A DNA stretch of 64,000 bases from positions 1 to 64,000 of the forward strand of contig NZ_QLTT01000004.1 of NCBI RefSeq assembly GCF_003269295.1. Reading direction: 5' to 3'. The notes below the pieces were generated by a model, which saw only the letters and a program-made list of their open reading frames with translations, was not told where the DNA came from and did no database searches. The translations under genes and the position numbers were made by a program. This document shows positions 35,208 to 45,018 of this stretch, one piece after another. How positions within the stretch are numbered: position 1 is the stretch's first letter; each line of letters starts with the position of its first letter. The DNA comes from Lentzea atacamensis. GTDB taxonomy: Bacteria; Actinomycetota; Actinomycetes; Mycobacteriales; Pseudonocardiaceae.

Positions 35208-35288
35208 CGCAGGTAGTGGACTGGAACCTGCGTGTGTCGGTCAACTGGGGTCTTTTGGAGCAGCATCATTACTCTGAGTGGTTGACCG
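35208..35288. promoter_or_regulatory. Two inverted repeats between pobA and the binding protein
   Basis: CGCAGGT (35208-35214) is inverted as ACCTGCG (35226-35232), and CGGTCAAC (35238-35245) as GTTGACCG (35281-35288). Both lie in the 176-bp divergent gap and are candidate regulator sites controlling both genes. No regulator gene is adjacent. Confidence 0.45.
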
Positions 35289-35339
35289 TCGCGCCTTTCC
35301 CCGCAACGACGACACCGCTCCGACAGGAGAGTGCTCCCG

Positions 35340-36350
35340 ATGACTCGAAGAGTCCGCCGTATGGCCGTCCGTGGCGTCGCCCTCGCCACGCTGCTCGCCA
35401 CAGTGGCGAGCTGTGGACTGCTCGGCGGCAAGGATCCGGCTCCCGCGACCAACGGGAACGGCCAGGTCGAAAAGGCCAAGATCACCCTGGGGGTCCTGCC
35501 GATCCTCGACGTGGCCTCCGTGCACGTGGCGAGCAAGAAGGGCTACTTCGCGGCCGAGGGTCTCGAGGTCGAGCTCAAGACGATCCAGGGTGGTGCTCAG
35601 GCGATCCCCGGCCTGATCAACAAAGAGCTGGACATGACGTTCGGCAACTGGGTCTCGTTCTTCGCCGCCCAGTCGAAGGACGCGGCCAAGCAGGTCGACG
35701 GGATCAAGCTCATCGCCGATGGCTACCAGGCCAAACCCGACATGTTCCTGATCTTGGCGGCCGGTGACTCGGCCATCAAGAGCCCCAAGGACCTGGCGGG
35801 CAAGACCATCGCGATCAACACGTTCAAGAACATCGCGGAACTGACCGCGAAGGCCACGCTGGAAGCGGCGAACGTCGACCCGAAGTCGGTCACGTTCAAG
35901 GAGATGCCGTTCCCGGACATGCAGGCCGCGGTCCAGAACAAGACCGTTGACGCGGCGTTCATGGTCGAGCCGTTCATCACCCGCGCCCAGCGTGCCGCCG
36001 GTCAGGTCAAGATCCTGGACGCGGCGTCGGGCCCGACCGACAACATTCCGATCGCGGGCTACGCGACCAGTGGCGAGTTCGCCAAGAACAACCCCAAGAC
36101 CGTCGCCGCGTTCCAGCGCGCGATCGCCAAGGGTCAGGCGGACGCCGCCGACCGTCCCACGGTCGAGCCGCTGCTCGTCGAGTACGCCAAGGTCGACAAG
36201 GAAACCGCCGCTCTCGTCCACTTCGGCGCCTTCCCGACCTCGCTCGACGCGACCCGGCTGCAGCGGGTCACACAGCTGATGCAGCGCTACGGGCTGCTGG
36301 ACAAGGAGCTCGACGTCAAGCCGATGCTCATCCAGCCCTCCGGTAGTTGA
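35340..36350 (+). CDS. ABC substrate-binding lipoprotein (NMT1/SsuA type), orphan
   Basis: 336 aa from ATG 35340 (AGGAGA upstream). Lipoprotein signal LATLLATVASC with the acylated Cys at residue 25 (VASC). The mature domain has KITLGVLPILDVASVHVASKKGYFAAEGLEV, DMTFGNWVSFFAAQ and the hinge VDAAFMVEPFI, as in nitrate/sulfonate/taurine/aromatic binding proteins. No transporter genes adjoin. The permease-ATPase operon at 29.6-31.9 kb lacks a binding protein and belongs to the matching class. Confidence 0.88.
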   Translation: MTRRVRRMAVRGVALATLLATVASCGLLGGKDPAPATNGNGQVEKAKITLGVLPILDVASVHVASKKGYFAAEGLEVELKTIQGGAQAIPGLINKELDMTFGNWVSFFAAQSKDAAKQVDGIKLIADGYQAKPDMFLILAAGDSAIKSPKDLAGKTIAINTFKNIAELTAKATLEAANVDPKSVTFKEMPFPDMQAAVQNKTVDAAFMVEPFITRAQRAAGQVKILDAASGPTDNIPIAGYATSGEFAKNNPKTVAAFQRAIAKGQADAADRPTVEPLLVEYAKVDKETAALVHFGAFPTSLDATRLQRVTQLMQRYGLLDKELDVKPMLIQPSGS

Positions 36351-36355
36351 CGAAC

Positions 36356-36400
36356 AGCGCGGGTGGTTGTGATCGCGCCGTGATCATGGCCACCCGCGCT
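36356..36400 (+). terminator. Terminator hairpin after the binding protein
   Basis: AGCGCGGGTGG (36356-36366) pairs perfectly with CCACCCGCGCT (36390-36400), 6 nt after the stop codon. The remaining gap to the next gene is AT-richer and probably holds its promoter, but no clear hexamer pair was found. Confidence 0.75.
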
Positions 36401-36571
36401 CATCGTTTCCGCCGGATGAATTATCGCTTAGAGGCCGTTTAGCCGCGCGACCGTCAGTTGTTGATTCTGGAACCAACTGTTTTGTCGTCCGAACGGCGGT
36501 ATGAGAACCGTGCGTTTTACACCAAGATCCACCAAGTTTGCAGCTATTAAACGGGGCGGGGAGTGTTGACG

Positions 36572-39352
36572 GTGCGCGGTCGTGAGGACCAGCGAGGCAT
36601 CGACCGGTTCCGCCTACGCAACTGGCGGTTGCGGAGCAAGCTCGCGGTGGTGTTGCTAGTTCCGGCCCTGAGCACCGCGACTCTCGCGGGCCTTCGCCTG
36701 AACGGCCAGCTGGACGACGTCGAGCTCTTCGGCACCGTGCAGCGCGAGCTCGCCGTGAGCCACCAGGCCGCGAAGGTGGAATACGCGCTCCAGGTGGAGC
36801 GCGACTGGGCAGTGCAGTGTGTTGCCGCCGGCAGGCAGAACGCGTGTCCTGAGCACGCGGCCCGCACCGGCGCCACCGACACGGAACTGGGCAGGTATCG
36901 GGACGCGGGCGCGACGACGACCGTGCTGAGCGAGTCCCTGCAGGAAGCTTTCACGAAGTCGCTGGAGTCGCTGGACGGTCTGGCGAGCTTGCGCGTCACA
37001 TTGCTGAGCACGAAGTACCCGGACATGGCCGTGATCGGTGCGTACAACCAGATCATCGCCTCGCTCGGCCAGGTGCACCGCGCCGCGATCTCCAGCCTGA
37101 GCGAGCCGGCCATCGTTCCGCTCGTCGCCGCCGCGCAGGCGCTCTACCAGGCGCAGGAGCAGATCGGCCAGCAGAACGCGATCCTGACGGCCACCGCGCT
37201 GCGCAGGAGTTTCGCGCCAGGTGCCGCGGACGAGCTGCGGGCCGCGCAGTCCCGGCTGGACGCCGCGTTCAACGAGTTCAACGACGTCGCCTCGCCGGCG
37301 AACCGGCAGAAGTTCCAGGACGTCGTGTCCGGTGCCGCGGTCGACGGTCGCAACCGGCTGGTGAAGCTCGCGCTGGCGCAGAACGCCGACAACAAGCCGG
37401 TGACCATCTCGGACGCCGAGGTGCTCAAGGACGGCGAGGGCACCGCGAACCTCGTGCACGAGGTCGCCGGCGAGATGGAGTCCCAGGCCGACGCCACGAC
37501 CACGCGCCTGGCCGGCCAGGCGCGCACGGACGCCTGGCGCGACGCCGCACTGGTCGCCGCGTCGCTGATCGTCGCGTTCGGTCTGATGGCGATGGTCGCG
37601 CAGTCGATGCTGCGGCCGCTGCGCGTTCTCCGCCGCAGCGCCCTCGACGTCGCCCGCAACCAGCTGCCGGAAGCGATTCGCCGCATTCGTTCGCACCGCG
37701 ACCCCGAACGCGCCGCGGAAGAGGCGATCGTCCCGGTGCCGCTCAACACGACCGAGGAGGTCGGCCAGGTCGCGCGGGCGTTCGACCTGGTGCAGCGCGA
37801 AGCCGTCCGCCTCGCCGTCGAGCAGGTGGCACTGCGCGCGAACGTCAACGACATGTTCATCAACCTGTCGCGGCGCTCGCAGGCGTTGGTGGAACGCCAG
37901 ATCAGCGTGATCGACCGGCTCGAGCAGGACGAGCAGGACCCCGACCACCTGGCGTCGCTGTTCGAGCTCGACCACCTCGCCACGCAGATGCGCCGCAACA
38001 GCGAGAACCTGCTGGTGCTCTCCGGCACGACGGTCAACCGCCGCGTCACCCGACCGGTCGCGATCGCCGAGGTGCTCGGCGCCGCGGTGTCCGAGGTGGA
38101 GAAGTACGCGCGCGTCCAGATCGCGCCGACGCCGGACCTGATGGTGCAGGGCCGCGTGGTCAACGACCTCGCGCACCTCATCGCCGAGCTGCTCGACAAC
38201 GCGACCGCGTTCTCCAAGCCGACCACCAAGGTCACCGTGCGCACGATCGAGACCCGCAGGGGCGAGGTCGCGATCCGCATCCACGACCGCGGCGTCGGCA
38301 TGCAGGACGCCGACATCATCGAGGCCAACGCGAAGCTCGCCGAGCCGCCGGAGGTCGACGTCTCCGTCGCCCGCGAGATGGGCCTGTACGTGGTCGGCCA
38401 GCTCGCCAAGCGCCACGAGATCCGCGTGACGCTCGCGAACAACGACGACATCGAGGGCGGTGTCACCGCCCAGGTGATCCTGCCGATCTCGTTGCTGCAC
38501 AAGGGACCCGCTCCCGCGCTGCCGCTGCCGGCCGCGGCCGCGGCCGCGCCCGCCGAGACGAGCAACGAGGGTCTCGCCGGTGTGCCGAAGTGGACGCCGG
38601 AACACCCGGTCGTGGTGCCTTCCGCCACGGCGGCCGACGAGCCCTCCGGCCGTCACCGCATCGAACAGACGTCCGCCGACGGCCTGTTCACCGCCAGGGT
38701 CGAGCCGACCGAGGTGTCCCCTGAGGACGCCTACTCCTACGAGCCGCCGATCGAGCGCCCGGAGGAACCCGCGAAATCCGCGGACCAGGCGACCGAGATC
38801 TTCCCGGCCATCTCCGACGACATCGGAGAGATCTCCGCGGACAGTCTGTCGCGGTGGTTCCAGACTCCGGCTGCCGCGCCGCAGCGGCAGGCCGTTGATT
38901 CCACAAAGGACGTTCCGGCAGCGGAGCCGGACACCGAGTCCGAACCTTCCACGGTGAACGGTCTGCCCAAGCGGCAGCGTTCAGCGGAACCCGCGAAGCC
39001 CGAGGCACCAACGGCGGTGCCGCGCGCGGTCGCCGACTTCGCCGAGTCCGACTGGGGATCGGCCGACGAGGGCTGGCGTGCCGCCGGTGCGCTGGAGTCC
39101 GGCGTGCCCGCGCTGACGACGGAGAACGGCCTGCCCAAGCGCGTCCCGAAGGCGCGCCTGGTGCCGGGCTCCACTCCCAAACCGTCGTCACCGGTTCCGC
39201 AGCTGGCGGCCGCCGGGACGGGAGGCCGTTCCGCGGAACGGCTCCGTCAGCGGTTCGCCACGTACCAGAAGGGTGTCCAGCTCGGCCGTGAGTCGCTCTT
39301 CGACTCGGCCGTCGGCGGCATCCCCGTGATCGCAGAAAGGGAACACCAGTGA
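36572..39352 (+). CDS. Conservon sensor kinase-like protein (CvnA type)
   Basis: 926 aa from GTG 36572 (GGGGAG 8 nt upstream; GTG 36563 is an alternative). A membrane helix (~24-41) and another (~326-346) flank an outer helical nitrate/nitrite-sensor (NIT)-like domain. A HAMP-like linker follows, then a HATPase domain with N-box [14 protein letters not shown] (Asn543) and G-box HDRGVGM. The phospho-His region is poorly defined. The C-terminal ~270 residues are disordered and carry the motif NGLPKR twice, typical of actinobacterial NIT kinases. GTGA overlap with the roadblock gene. Confidence 0.88.
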   Translation: MRGREDQRGIDRFRLRNWRLRSKLAVVLLVPALSTATLAGLRLNGQLDDVELFGTVQRELAVSHQAAKVEYALQVERDWAVQCVAAGRQNACPEHAARTGATDTELGRYRDAGATTTVLSESLQEAFTKSLESLDGLASLRVTLLSTKYPDMAVIGAYNQIIASLGQVHRAAISSLSEPAIVPLVAAAQALYQAQEQIGQQNAILTATALRRSFAPGAADELRAAQSRLDAAFNEFNDVASPANRQKFQDVVSGAAVDGRNRLVKLALAQNADNKPVTISDAEVLKDGEGTANLVHEVAGEMESQADATTTRLAGQARTDAWRDAALVAASLIVAFGLMAMVAQSMLRPLRVLRRSALDVARNQLPEAIRRIRSHRDPERAAEEAIVPVPLNTTEEVGQVARAFDLVQREAVRLAVEQVALRANVNDMFINLSRRSQALVERQISVIDRLEQDEQDPDHLASLFELDHLATQMRRNSENLLVLSGTTVNRRVTRPVAIAEVLGAAVSEVEKYARVQIAPTPDLMVQGRVVNDLAHLIAELLDNATAFSKPTTKVTVRTIETRRGEVAIRIHDRGVGMQDADIIEANAKLAEPPEVDVSVAREMGLYVVGQLAKRHEIRVTLANNDDIEGGVTAQVILPISLLHKGPAPALPLPAAAAAAPAETSNEGLAGVPKWTPEHPVVVPSATAADEPSGRHRIEQTSADGLFTARVEPTEVSPEDAYSYEPPIERPEEPAKSADQATEIFPAISDDIGEISADSLSRWFQTPAAAPQRQAVDSTKDVPAAEPDTESEPSTVNGLPKRQRSAEPAKPEAPTAVPRAVADFAESDWGSADEGWRAAGALESGVPALTTENGLPKRVPKARLVPGSTPKPSSPVPQLAAAGTGGRSAERLRQRFATYQKGVQLGRESLFDSAVGGIPVIAEREHQ

Positions 39353-39771
39353 CCACCGCGACTGAGGAACTGGACAACTTCAGCTGGCTGGTCGAGGACT
39401 TCGTCAGCAGGGTCGCCGGTGTCGCGCACGCGATCGTCGTCTCGGCGGACGGTCTGTTGCTCGCCTCGTCGGACCGCCTTCCGCACGACCGCGCCGAACA
39501 GCTGGCCGCAGTGTCCTCCGGCCTCGTTTCGCTGAACCTCGGCGCGGCGCGTTGTTTCGAGGCGGGTGAGGTGAAACAGACTGTCGTCGAGATGGAACGG
39601 GGCTATCTTTTCCTGATGTCCATCAGCGACGGGTCCTGCCTCGCCGTGCTCGCCGCGCCCAACTGCGACATCGGGCTCATCGGTTACGCGATGACCCGGC
39701 TGGTGGAGCGGGTCGGTCTCCAGCTCACCCCGGAGATCCGTGCCCAGCTGCACGTTTCCATGCGAGCCTGA
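39349..39771 (+). CDS. Roadblock/LC7 protein (CvnB type)
   Basis: 140 aa. [35 protein letters not shown] followed by [20 protein letters not shown] is the standard conservon roadblock fold, predicted to dimerise and to regulate the small GTPase encoded next. Overlaps the kinase stop and lies 17 nt before the GTPase. Confidence 0.92.
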   Translation: MTTATEELDNFSWLVEDFVSRVAGVAHAIVVSADGLLLASSDRLPHDRAEQLAAVSSGLVSLNLGAARCFEAGEVKQTVVEMERGYLFLMSISDGSCLAVLAAPNCDIGLIGYAMTRLVERVGLQLTPEIRAQLHVSMRA

Positions 39772-39788
39772 GTAGAGAGAAGTTCCCC

Positions 39789-40385
39789 ATGAGCAACGGT
39801 GCTCCGGGTCGTCCGGGGTCACCTGGGGTCGACCTGACCGCGACGTCGGCGAAGATCGTCATCGCGGGCGGGTTCGGCGTCGGCAAGACGACGTTCGTCG
39901 GTTCGGTCTCCGAGATCACCCCGTTGACCACCGAGGCCGTCATGACCCAGGCGTCGGTCGGCGTGGACGACCTCTCGGCCGTCCCGGACAAGGTCACCAC
40001 CACGGTGGCCATGGACTTCGGCCGGCTGCACCTGGACAAGGACCTGATCCTGTACCTGTTCGGCACGCCTGGACAGCACCGGTTCTGGTTCATGTGGGAC
40101 GACCTGGTCCGCGGCGCGATCGGCGCCGTCGTGATGGTCGACACGCGCCGGATCGACGAGGCGTTCGCGCCCATCGACTTCTTCGAGGACCGCGATCTGC
40201 CGTACGTGATCGCGGTGAACTGCTTCGACGGCCTGATGCACCACCGGGCGGAGGAGGTGCGGGACGCGCTGACGATCCCGTCGTCCGTGCCGATAATCCC
40301 ATGCGACGCGCGGAACCGTCAGTCGACGAAGCAGATCCTCATCGCACTGGTGGAGCACGCGCTGCGCCAGCCTTCGTTCGCCTGA
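39789..40385 (+). CDS. Conservon small GTPase-like protein (CvnD type)
   Basis: 198 aa. P-loop GGFGVGKTTFVGSVSEI, switch motif YLFGTPGQHRFWFMWDDLVRGAIG, and NCFDG in place of the NKxD specificity motif, as is normal in CvnD. ATG 39789 follows a GAGA-rich leader. The DUF742 winged-helix gene (CvnC), which normally sits between roadblock and GTPase genes, is missing. Confidence 0.92.
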   Translation: MSNGAPGRPGSPGVDLTATSAKIVIAGGFGVGKTTFVGSVSEITPLTTEAVMTQASVGVDDLSAVPDKVTTTVAMDFGRLHLDKDLILYLFGTPGQHRFWFMWDDLVRGAIGAVVMVDTRRIDEAFAPIDFFEDRDLPYVIAVNCFDGLMHHRAEEVRDALTIPSSVPIIPCDARNRQSTKQILIALVEHALRQPSFA

Positions 40386-40493
40386 CCGCACGGGCAAAGC
40401 CTTTCGCCGAAACAGCCGGGAAAACCGTGACCGTCAACGGTCATCCGCCCGGCCGTCGCCCGGAAGGCTCCCGACTGCGGGACGCTCCAGCGC

Positions 40494-41654
40494 ATGGAGC
40501 GTCGGAATTTTCTACGTGTCGCAGTTGTCGGAACGGCCGCGGCGGCGTTCGGTGGCGCCAACTGGCGTGAAGCCTTCGCCGCCGGGGCTCAGCCCGGACC
40601 CAGCCCGTACGGACCGCTGCAGGCGGTGAACTCGAGCGGCCTCATGCTGCCCGCGAAGTTCACCAGCCGGGTGATCGCCCGCACCGGCCAGAAGGTGGCC
40701 GGTACCAGCTACACCTGGCACCCCGCCCCGGACGGCGGCGCGTGTTTCAAGGACGGCACCGGGTGGATCTACGTGTCCAACAGCGAGGTGCCGTCGACGG
40801 GCGGTGCGAGCGCGGTCAAGTTCAACGCACAGGGCACCATCACCAGCGCGTACCGGACGTTGAGCAACACCAACGTGAACTGCGCCGGTGGGGCCACGCC
40901 GTGGAACACCTGGCTGTCCTGCGAGGAGGTCGACCGCGGCTACGTCTACGAAACGGACCCGTGGGGTGTGAAGGCGGCCGTGCGCCATCCCGCGATGGGC
41001 AGGTTCAAGCACGAGGCCTGCGCGGCTGATCCCGTCCGCAAGGTCATCTACCTGACCGAGGACGTCTCGGACGGTTGCCTCTACCGCTTCAAGCCCACCA
41101 CGTGGGGCGATCTGCGCAGCGGCACGCTGGAGGTCATGACCGGCTCGAACAGCCAGACCAGCGGAACGGTCGGCTGGGCCAGGGTTCCCGACCCCGACGG
41201 CAGCCCGACCGCCACGCGCAACCAGGTGAGCGGTGCCAAGCGGTTCAACGGTGGCGAAGGTTGTTACTACGCCGACGACACGTGCTGGTTCACCACCAAG
41301 GGCGACGGCAGGGTGTGGGCGTACAACGCCACCAACAGCACCATCAGCCTGACCTACGACGACTCTCTCGTGACCGGGGCACCGGCCCCTCTCACGGGCG
41401 TGGACAACGTAACTCGCTCTTCTGGCGGCGATCTGTTCGTGGCGGAGGACGGCGGAAACATGGAGATCTGCATCATCACGCCGCAGGGGGTTGTCGCGCC
41501 GTTCCTCCGAGTTCCCGGCCAAAGCAGTAGCGAGATCACGGGTCCCGCGTTCTCGCCCGACGGTAGTAGGCTCTATTTCTCCTCGCAGCGCGGCACCGCG
41601 GGCAACGTCAACGGTGGCATCACCTACGAAGTGACTGGACCGTTCCGGCGCTGA
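40494..41654 (+). CDS. PhoX/DUF839 family exported protein
   Basis: 386 aa. Tat-type signal MERRNFLRVAVVGTAAAAFGG. The mature part is a predicted beta-propeller with ATPWNTWLSCEEVDRGYVYETDP, GRFKHEACAADP, YLTEDVSDGCLYRFKP and GGDLFVAEDGGNMEICIITPQG, matching the PhoX/DUF839 group. PhoX enzymes are Ca/Fe phosphatases; this short form (PhoX is ~550-700 aa) may lack that activity. Exported folded through the Tat system. Confidence 0.82.
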   Translation: MERRNFLRVAVVGTAAAAFGGANWREAFAAGAQPGPSPYGPLQAVNSSGLMLPAKFTSRVIARTGQKVAGTSYTWHPAPDGGACFKDGTGWIYVSNSEVPSTGGASAVKFNAQGTITSAYRTLSNTNVNCAGGATPWNTWLSCEEVDRGYVYETDPWGVKAAVRHPAMGRFKHEACAADPVRKVIYLTEDVSDGCLYRFKPTTWGDLRSGTLEVMTGSNSQTSGTVGWARVPDPDGSPTATRNQVSGAKRFNGGEGCYYADDTCWFTTKGDGRVWAYNATNSTISLTYDDSLVTGAPAPLTGVDNVTRSSGGDLFVAEDGGNMEICIITPQGVVAPFLRVPGQSSSEITGPAFSPDGSRLYFSSQRGTAGNVNGGITYEVTGPFRR

Positions 41655-41735
41655 TTGACACTTGACTCTTCTTGTGCGCCAAGGCTTTAGCGATACAGTC
41701 GGGGTGCAATCACCCTGCATTGCGAGGAGATTCCT

Positions 41736-42254
41736 GTGTCCCTGCGCAAAACAATTTTTTCGCTTACCGCTGCCGTCGCCCTGACGGCCGGCTTCCTCGG
41801 CACCGCTGAAGCAGCACCCCGCACCCTCACCTACAACGCCGAGGGTGCGGCCGAGTTCAAGCAAGCCGTCGTCGACGGGGCGAACATCTGGAACGCCAGC
41901 GTCGTGAACGTGAAGCTGGTGAGGACCACTTCCGCTTCCGCGAACATCAAGGTGTACGCGGACAACCAGTGGCCTCGCGCCCAGGTGACCAGCCTCGGCA
42001 ACGGTCGCTGGTACATGGGCCGCCAGGCGGTCAACGAAGGACACCACGTCGTCCGCATCGCGGCGCACGAGTTCGGCCACCTGCTCGGCCTGCCCGACCG
42101 CAGGACGGGGCTGTGCACCGACCTGATGTCCGGCGCCAGCGCCGGCACGTCCTGCAAGAACCCCAACCCGAACGCCAGGGAGAAGGCGGAGGTCGAGGCG
42201 AAGTTCCGCACGGCCGCCACCGTCAAGGCCGAGACGTTCGTGGACGCTGCCTGA
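41736..42254 (+). CDS. Snapalysin-type secreted metalloprotease
   Basis: 172 aa from GTG 41736 with GAGGAGA upstream. Signal peptide with a likely cleavage after GTAEA (residue 26). The zinc site HEFGHLLGLPD (His111, Glu112, His115, Asp121) is the snapalysin (M7) form, where Asp is the third ligand. Two Cys pairs flank LMSGASAGTSC. Compared with Streptomyces SnpA it lacks a long propeptide. TTGACA (41655-41660) lies upstream. Confidence 0.88.
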   Translation: MSLRKTIFSLTAAVALTAGFLGTAEAAPRTLTYNAEGAAEFKQAVVDGANIWNASVVNVKLVRTTSASANIKVYADNQWPRAQVTSLGNGRWYMGRQAVNEGHHVVRIAAHEFGHLLGLPDRRTGLCTDLMSGASAGTSCKNPNPNAREKAEVEAKFRTAATVKAETFVDAA

Positions 42255-42264
42255 CCTGATCGGA

Positions 42265-42298
42265 GGTGGGCTTCCCGTTCTATCGCGGGAGGCCCACC
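42265..42298. terminator. Bidirectional terminator
   Basis: GGTGGGCTTCCCG (42265-42277) pairs with CGGGAGGCCCACC (42286-42298), 13 bp with one G-T, between two convergent genes. It overlaps the last codons of the GGDEF gene. Confidence 0.75.
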
Positions 42299-44118
42299 AT
42301 CAGGTCCACGCCGAGCGCCTCGAGCTCGTCGGGATCGCCCGGTCCGCCGATCACGTGCACGCCGGCCGACCGCAGCAACGGCACCATCAGCGCCATCCCC
42401 TGTCGCGCCAGCCGTTCCGACGGCGGCCGTGCCAGCCGGACGCCCCACACCGGGCTGCGGTCCACAGTGGACAAACCGGCGAAGCCGCCGCCGAACTCGT
42501 GCAGCAGGACGTGGACGCCCATGTCGTGCAGCACTTCGAGGTTCTCCTCGCCCTCCGGCATCGAACGCACGTCCAGCGCCAGGAACAGCGAGGAAGCCGG
42601 AAACGCGCAGTCCCTCAGGCCGGTCCGCACGTGCGCCGCCAGGTCCTGGTCCCGTGACTGGTCGCGGGACAACCGGATCAGCGCCGGCTCGCCTCGCGAA
42701 CACGCGTCGTGCAACACCATCTGCATCAGGCGCGAGGCCAGGCCGAGGGCGTCGGCGCAGGCGACGACGTCGTCGTGCCGGGAGTCACCCCAGCGCAGTG
42801 TCGCCTCGACGAAAGCGTGAGAACCCGAAACCCACGACACCGGCGCGTACTCCACGGAGATCTCGCCGTTCTCGAAGGCACCGGGCATCGCCGCGATTCG
42901 CGCGTACCGGGCACGGTCGGCCACATCGGCCTCGTGGTCGTAGATCGCCCACTGTCTCTTGCCGCCGGTCTCCGCCCGCCGCAACGTCGAGTGCGCCCGC
43001 CGCAGCACCGCGGTCGGGTCCGTGCCGGGGCCGGCCGCGTGCACGAACCCGATCGACGTCGACACCGCGACGCCCGCGCCCTCGAGGTAGACGGGCTCGG
43101 ACAGCTCCTCGTCGATCATGGCGGCCAGCGCGGCCACGTCCGGCGACCCGTGGATCAGCACCACGAACTCGTCGCCGCCCACCCGCGCCACGACGGCGTC
43201 CGGCAGCACGGCCCGCAATCGCCGGGCGACCTCCACCAGCACCGCGTCGCCCGCCACGTACCCGAGGCCGTCGTTGACGATCGCCAGGCTGTCGACGTCG
43301 AGGTAGCCCAGCGTGTACGGCTCACCGGACGCGAGCGCCGACTCCAGCTTGTCCGTGAACGAGCTGCGGTTCGGCAGCCCGGTCAGCAGGTCCGTCAACG
43401 ACTGGTGCCGCAGCCACTCCTGCAGCATCCGCTGTTCGGAGACGTCCTCGATCAGGCCGACGTGGAACTTCGGCAGCCCGTCCGACCCCCGCAGCACGGA
43501 CAGCACGACGTTCGCCCACACCGAGTCGCCGTTGCGGCGCGTCAGCTCCCACTCGCGCCGGTCGGTGTCCACGGAGGACGAGATCATCCGCTCGCAGGCG
43601 GCGGCCAGCGCCACCGCGTCGGCCTCGGCGAACAGCTCCTTGGGCATCTCCTCGTAGCCGAGGATCGCGGCCAGCGCCTCGTTCGCCTCCACCACCGCGC
43701 CGCTCAGGTCGAAGATCGCGATGCCCACCGCCGTCGACGCGAAGACCTGGGCGAACCGGGCCTCGCTGTCGTGCAGGTCGCGCTGCGCGTCCTCGACGGC
43801 CTTCAGCAGCGAGTTCTTGACCTTCTCCTGCTCGGCGAACAACTGGTCGCGCGTCGCCCGCACGTACCCGGACGCCAGCGCGCCGAGCACCTCCGGCGGG
43901 AACTCCGGCGCCAGCACCTCGAGCGTGCACCGCAACGAGTCCGGGCCGGTGAACCGCTTGTGCACCAGCCATTCACCGACGGCGGGCGCATCCTGCCCAG
44001 CGCGCAGCCGGGCGGCGTGCTCGTCGAGGTGCTGCGTCAGCTTTCGCCGGGACATCGGCGAGTATGCGCTCTCGATCAGAACAGCCGCCCAGCGCTGCGC
44101 CAGGGCGGAGGCGGGCAT
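42280..44118 (-). CDS. PAS - GGDEF - degenerate EAL protein
   Basis: 612 aa from ATG 44118. An N-terminal helical region is followed by a PAS domain (RFAQVFASTAVGIAIFDLSG), a GGDEF domain with intact RVGGDEF (residues 314-318), and an EAL-like domain. There the catalytic E-A-L reads EAT (HAFVEATLRW) and the DDFGTG loop reads HEFGGGFAGL, so phosphodiesterase activity is unlikely. It may make c-di-GMP or sense it. No membrane segment. It shares one base with the methyltransferase stop (TGATG). Confidence 0.85.
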   Translation of the reverse strand: MPASALAQRWAAVLIESAYSPMSRRKLTQHLDEHAARLRAGQDAPAVGEWLVHKRFTGPDSLRCTLEVLAPEFPPEVLGALASGYVRATRDQLFAEQEKVKNSLLKAVEDAQRDLHDSEARFAQVFASTAVGIAIFDLSGAVVEANEALAAILGYEEMPKELFAEADAVALAAACERMISSSVDTDRREWELTRRNGDSVWANVVLSVLRGSDGLPKFHVGLIEDVSEQRMLQEWLRHQSLTDLLTGLPNRSSFTDKLESALASGEPYTLGYLDVDSLAIVNDGLGYVAGDAVLVEVARRLRAVLPDAVVARVGGDEFVVLIHGSPDVAALAAMIDEELSEPVYLEGAGVAVSTSIGFVHAAGPGTDPTAVLRRAHSTLRRAETGGKRQWAIYDHEADVADRARYARIAAMPGAFENGEISVEYAPVSWVSGSHAFVEATLRWGDSRHDDVVACADALGLASRLMQMVLHDACSRGEPALIRLSRDQSRDQDLAAHVRTGLRDCAFPASSLFLALDVRSMPEGEENLEVLHDMGVHVLLHEFGGGFAGLSTVDRSPVWGVRLARPPSERLARQGMALMVPLLRSAGVHVIGGPGDPDELEALGVDLMVGLPR

Positions 44119-44918
44119 CAGGGTTTGCGGCCCACCGCTGCGTACAGGTTGGCCTTCGACGGATCGGTGCCGACGTCCTCCGGCGTCTCCGGCCGCCACT
44201 CCGGCGTGAACACGATGCCGGGCTCCACGATCTCCAGCCCTGACAACATGTCCGTCACCTGAGCCTTCGTGCGCGGCGTGATCGGCTCGGCGGTCTTGGC
44301 GAAGATCTCCTTACCCGCGGCCATGGCCGCGGGCATGCTGTCGGCGGTGAAGTGCGACAGCGCCAGGTACGAACCGGACGACAACGCCTCCACGTAACGG
44401 GACAACACACCCCACGGGTCGTCCGCGTCCGGGATGAACTGCAGGACACCGACGACCAGGAGCCCGATCGGCTGCGAGAAGTCCAGCAGCTCCCGTGCCT
44501 GCGCGACCACCTTCTCCGGCTCGCGCAGATCCGCCAGCAACGCCGTCACGTTCGGCTCGTCGGCCAGCATGAGCTCGGCGTGCGTGATCGCGACCGGCTC
44601 GAAGTCGACGTACACGACCTTCGCCTCGGGTGCGACCTCGTGCGCCACCTCGTGCACGTTGCCGACCGTCGGGATGCCCGAACCGAGGTCCAGGAACTGC
44701 CGGATGCCGAGATCCGCCAGCTCCAGCACGACCCGGCGCAGGTAGGCGCGGTTGCGCCGCGCCATGTCCCGCACGGGCAGAACCTTGATCAGGGCCTCGG
44801 CCGTCTCGCGGTCCGCTTCGAAGTTGTGCCCACCGCCGAGCAGGTAGTCGTAGATCCGGGCCGAACTCGGCACGTCGACGTTGACACCTTCCGGAACCCA
44901 GCTGACTCGATCGACCAC
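44118..44918 (-). CDS. DUF574 SAM-dependent methyltransferase
   Basis: 266 aa from GTG 44918. It starts VPEGVNVDVPSSARIYDYLLGG and has GIRQFLDLGSGIPTVGNVHEVA, KVVYVDFEPVAITHAELML and LLVVGVLQFIPD, all typical of the actinobacterial DUF574 family, which is expanded in this group. Substrate unknown. Co-transcribed with the downstream GGDEF gene. Confidence 0.88.
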   Translation of the reverse strand: MVDRVSWVPEGVNVDVPSSARIYDYLLGGGHNFEADRETAEALIKVLPVRDMARRNRAYLRRVVLELADLGIRQFLDLGSGIPTVGNVHEVAHEVAPEAKVVYVDFEPVAITHAELMLADEPNVTALLADLREPEKVVAQARELLDFSQPIGLLVVGVLQFIPDADDPWGVLSRYVEALSSGSYLALSHFTADSMPAAMAAGKEIFAKTAEPITPRTKAQVTDMLSGLEIVEPGIVFTPEWRPETPEDVGTDPSKANLYAAVGRKP

Positions 44919-45018
44919 AGCAGCACACCTCTCGCGATGCGAATTCTGAGCGTCGACAACCCTACTGGCCGCAGATGTGGGCCGAACGAATGAATTCCAC
45001 TGTCACTCGAATGGTGTG

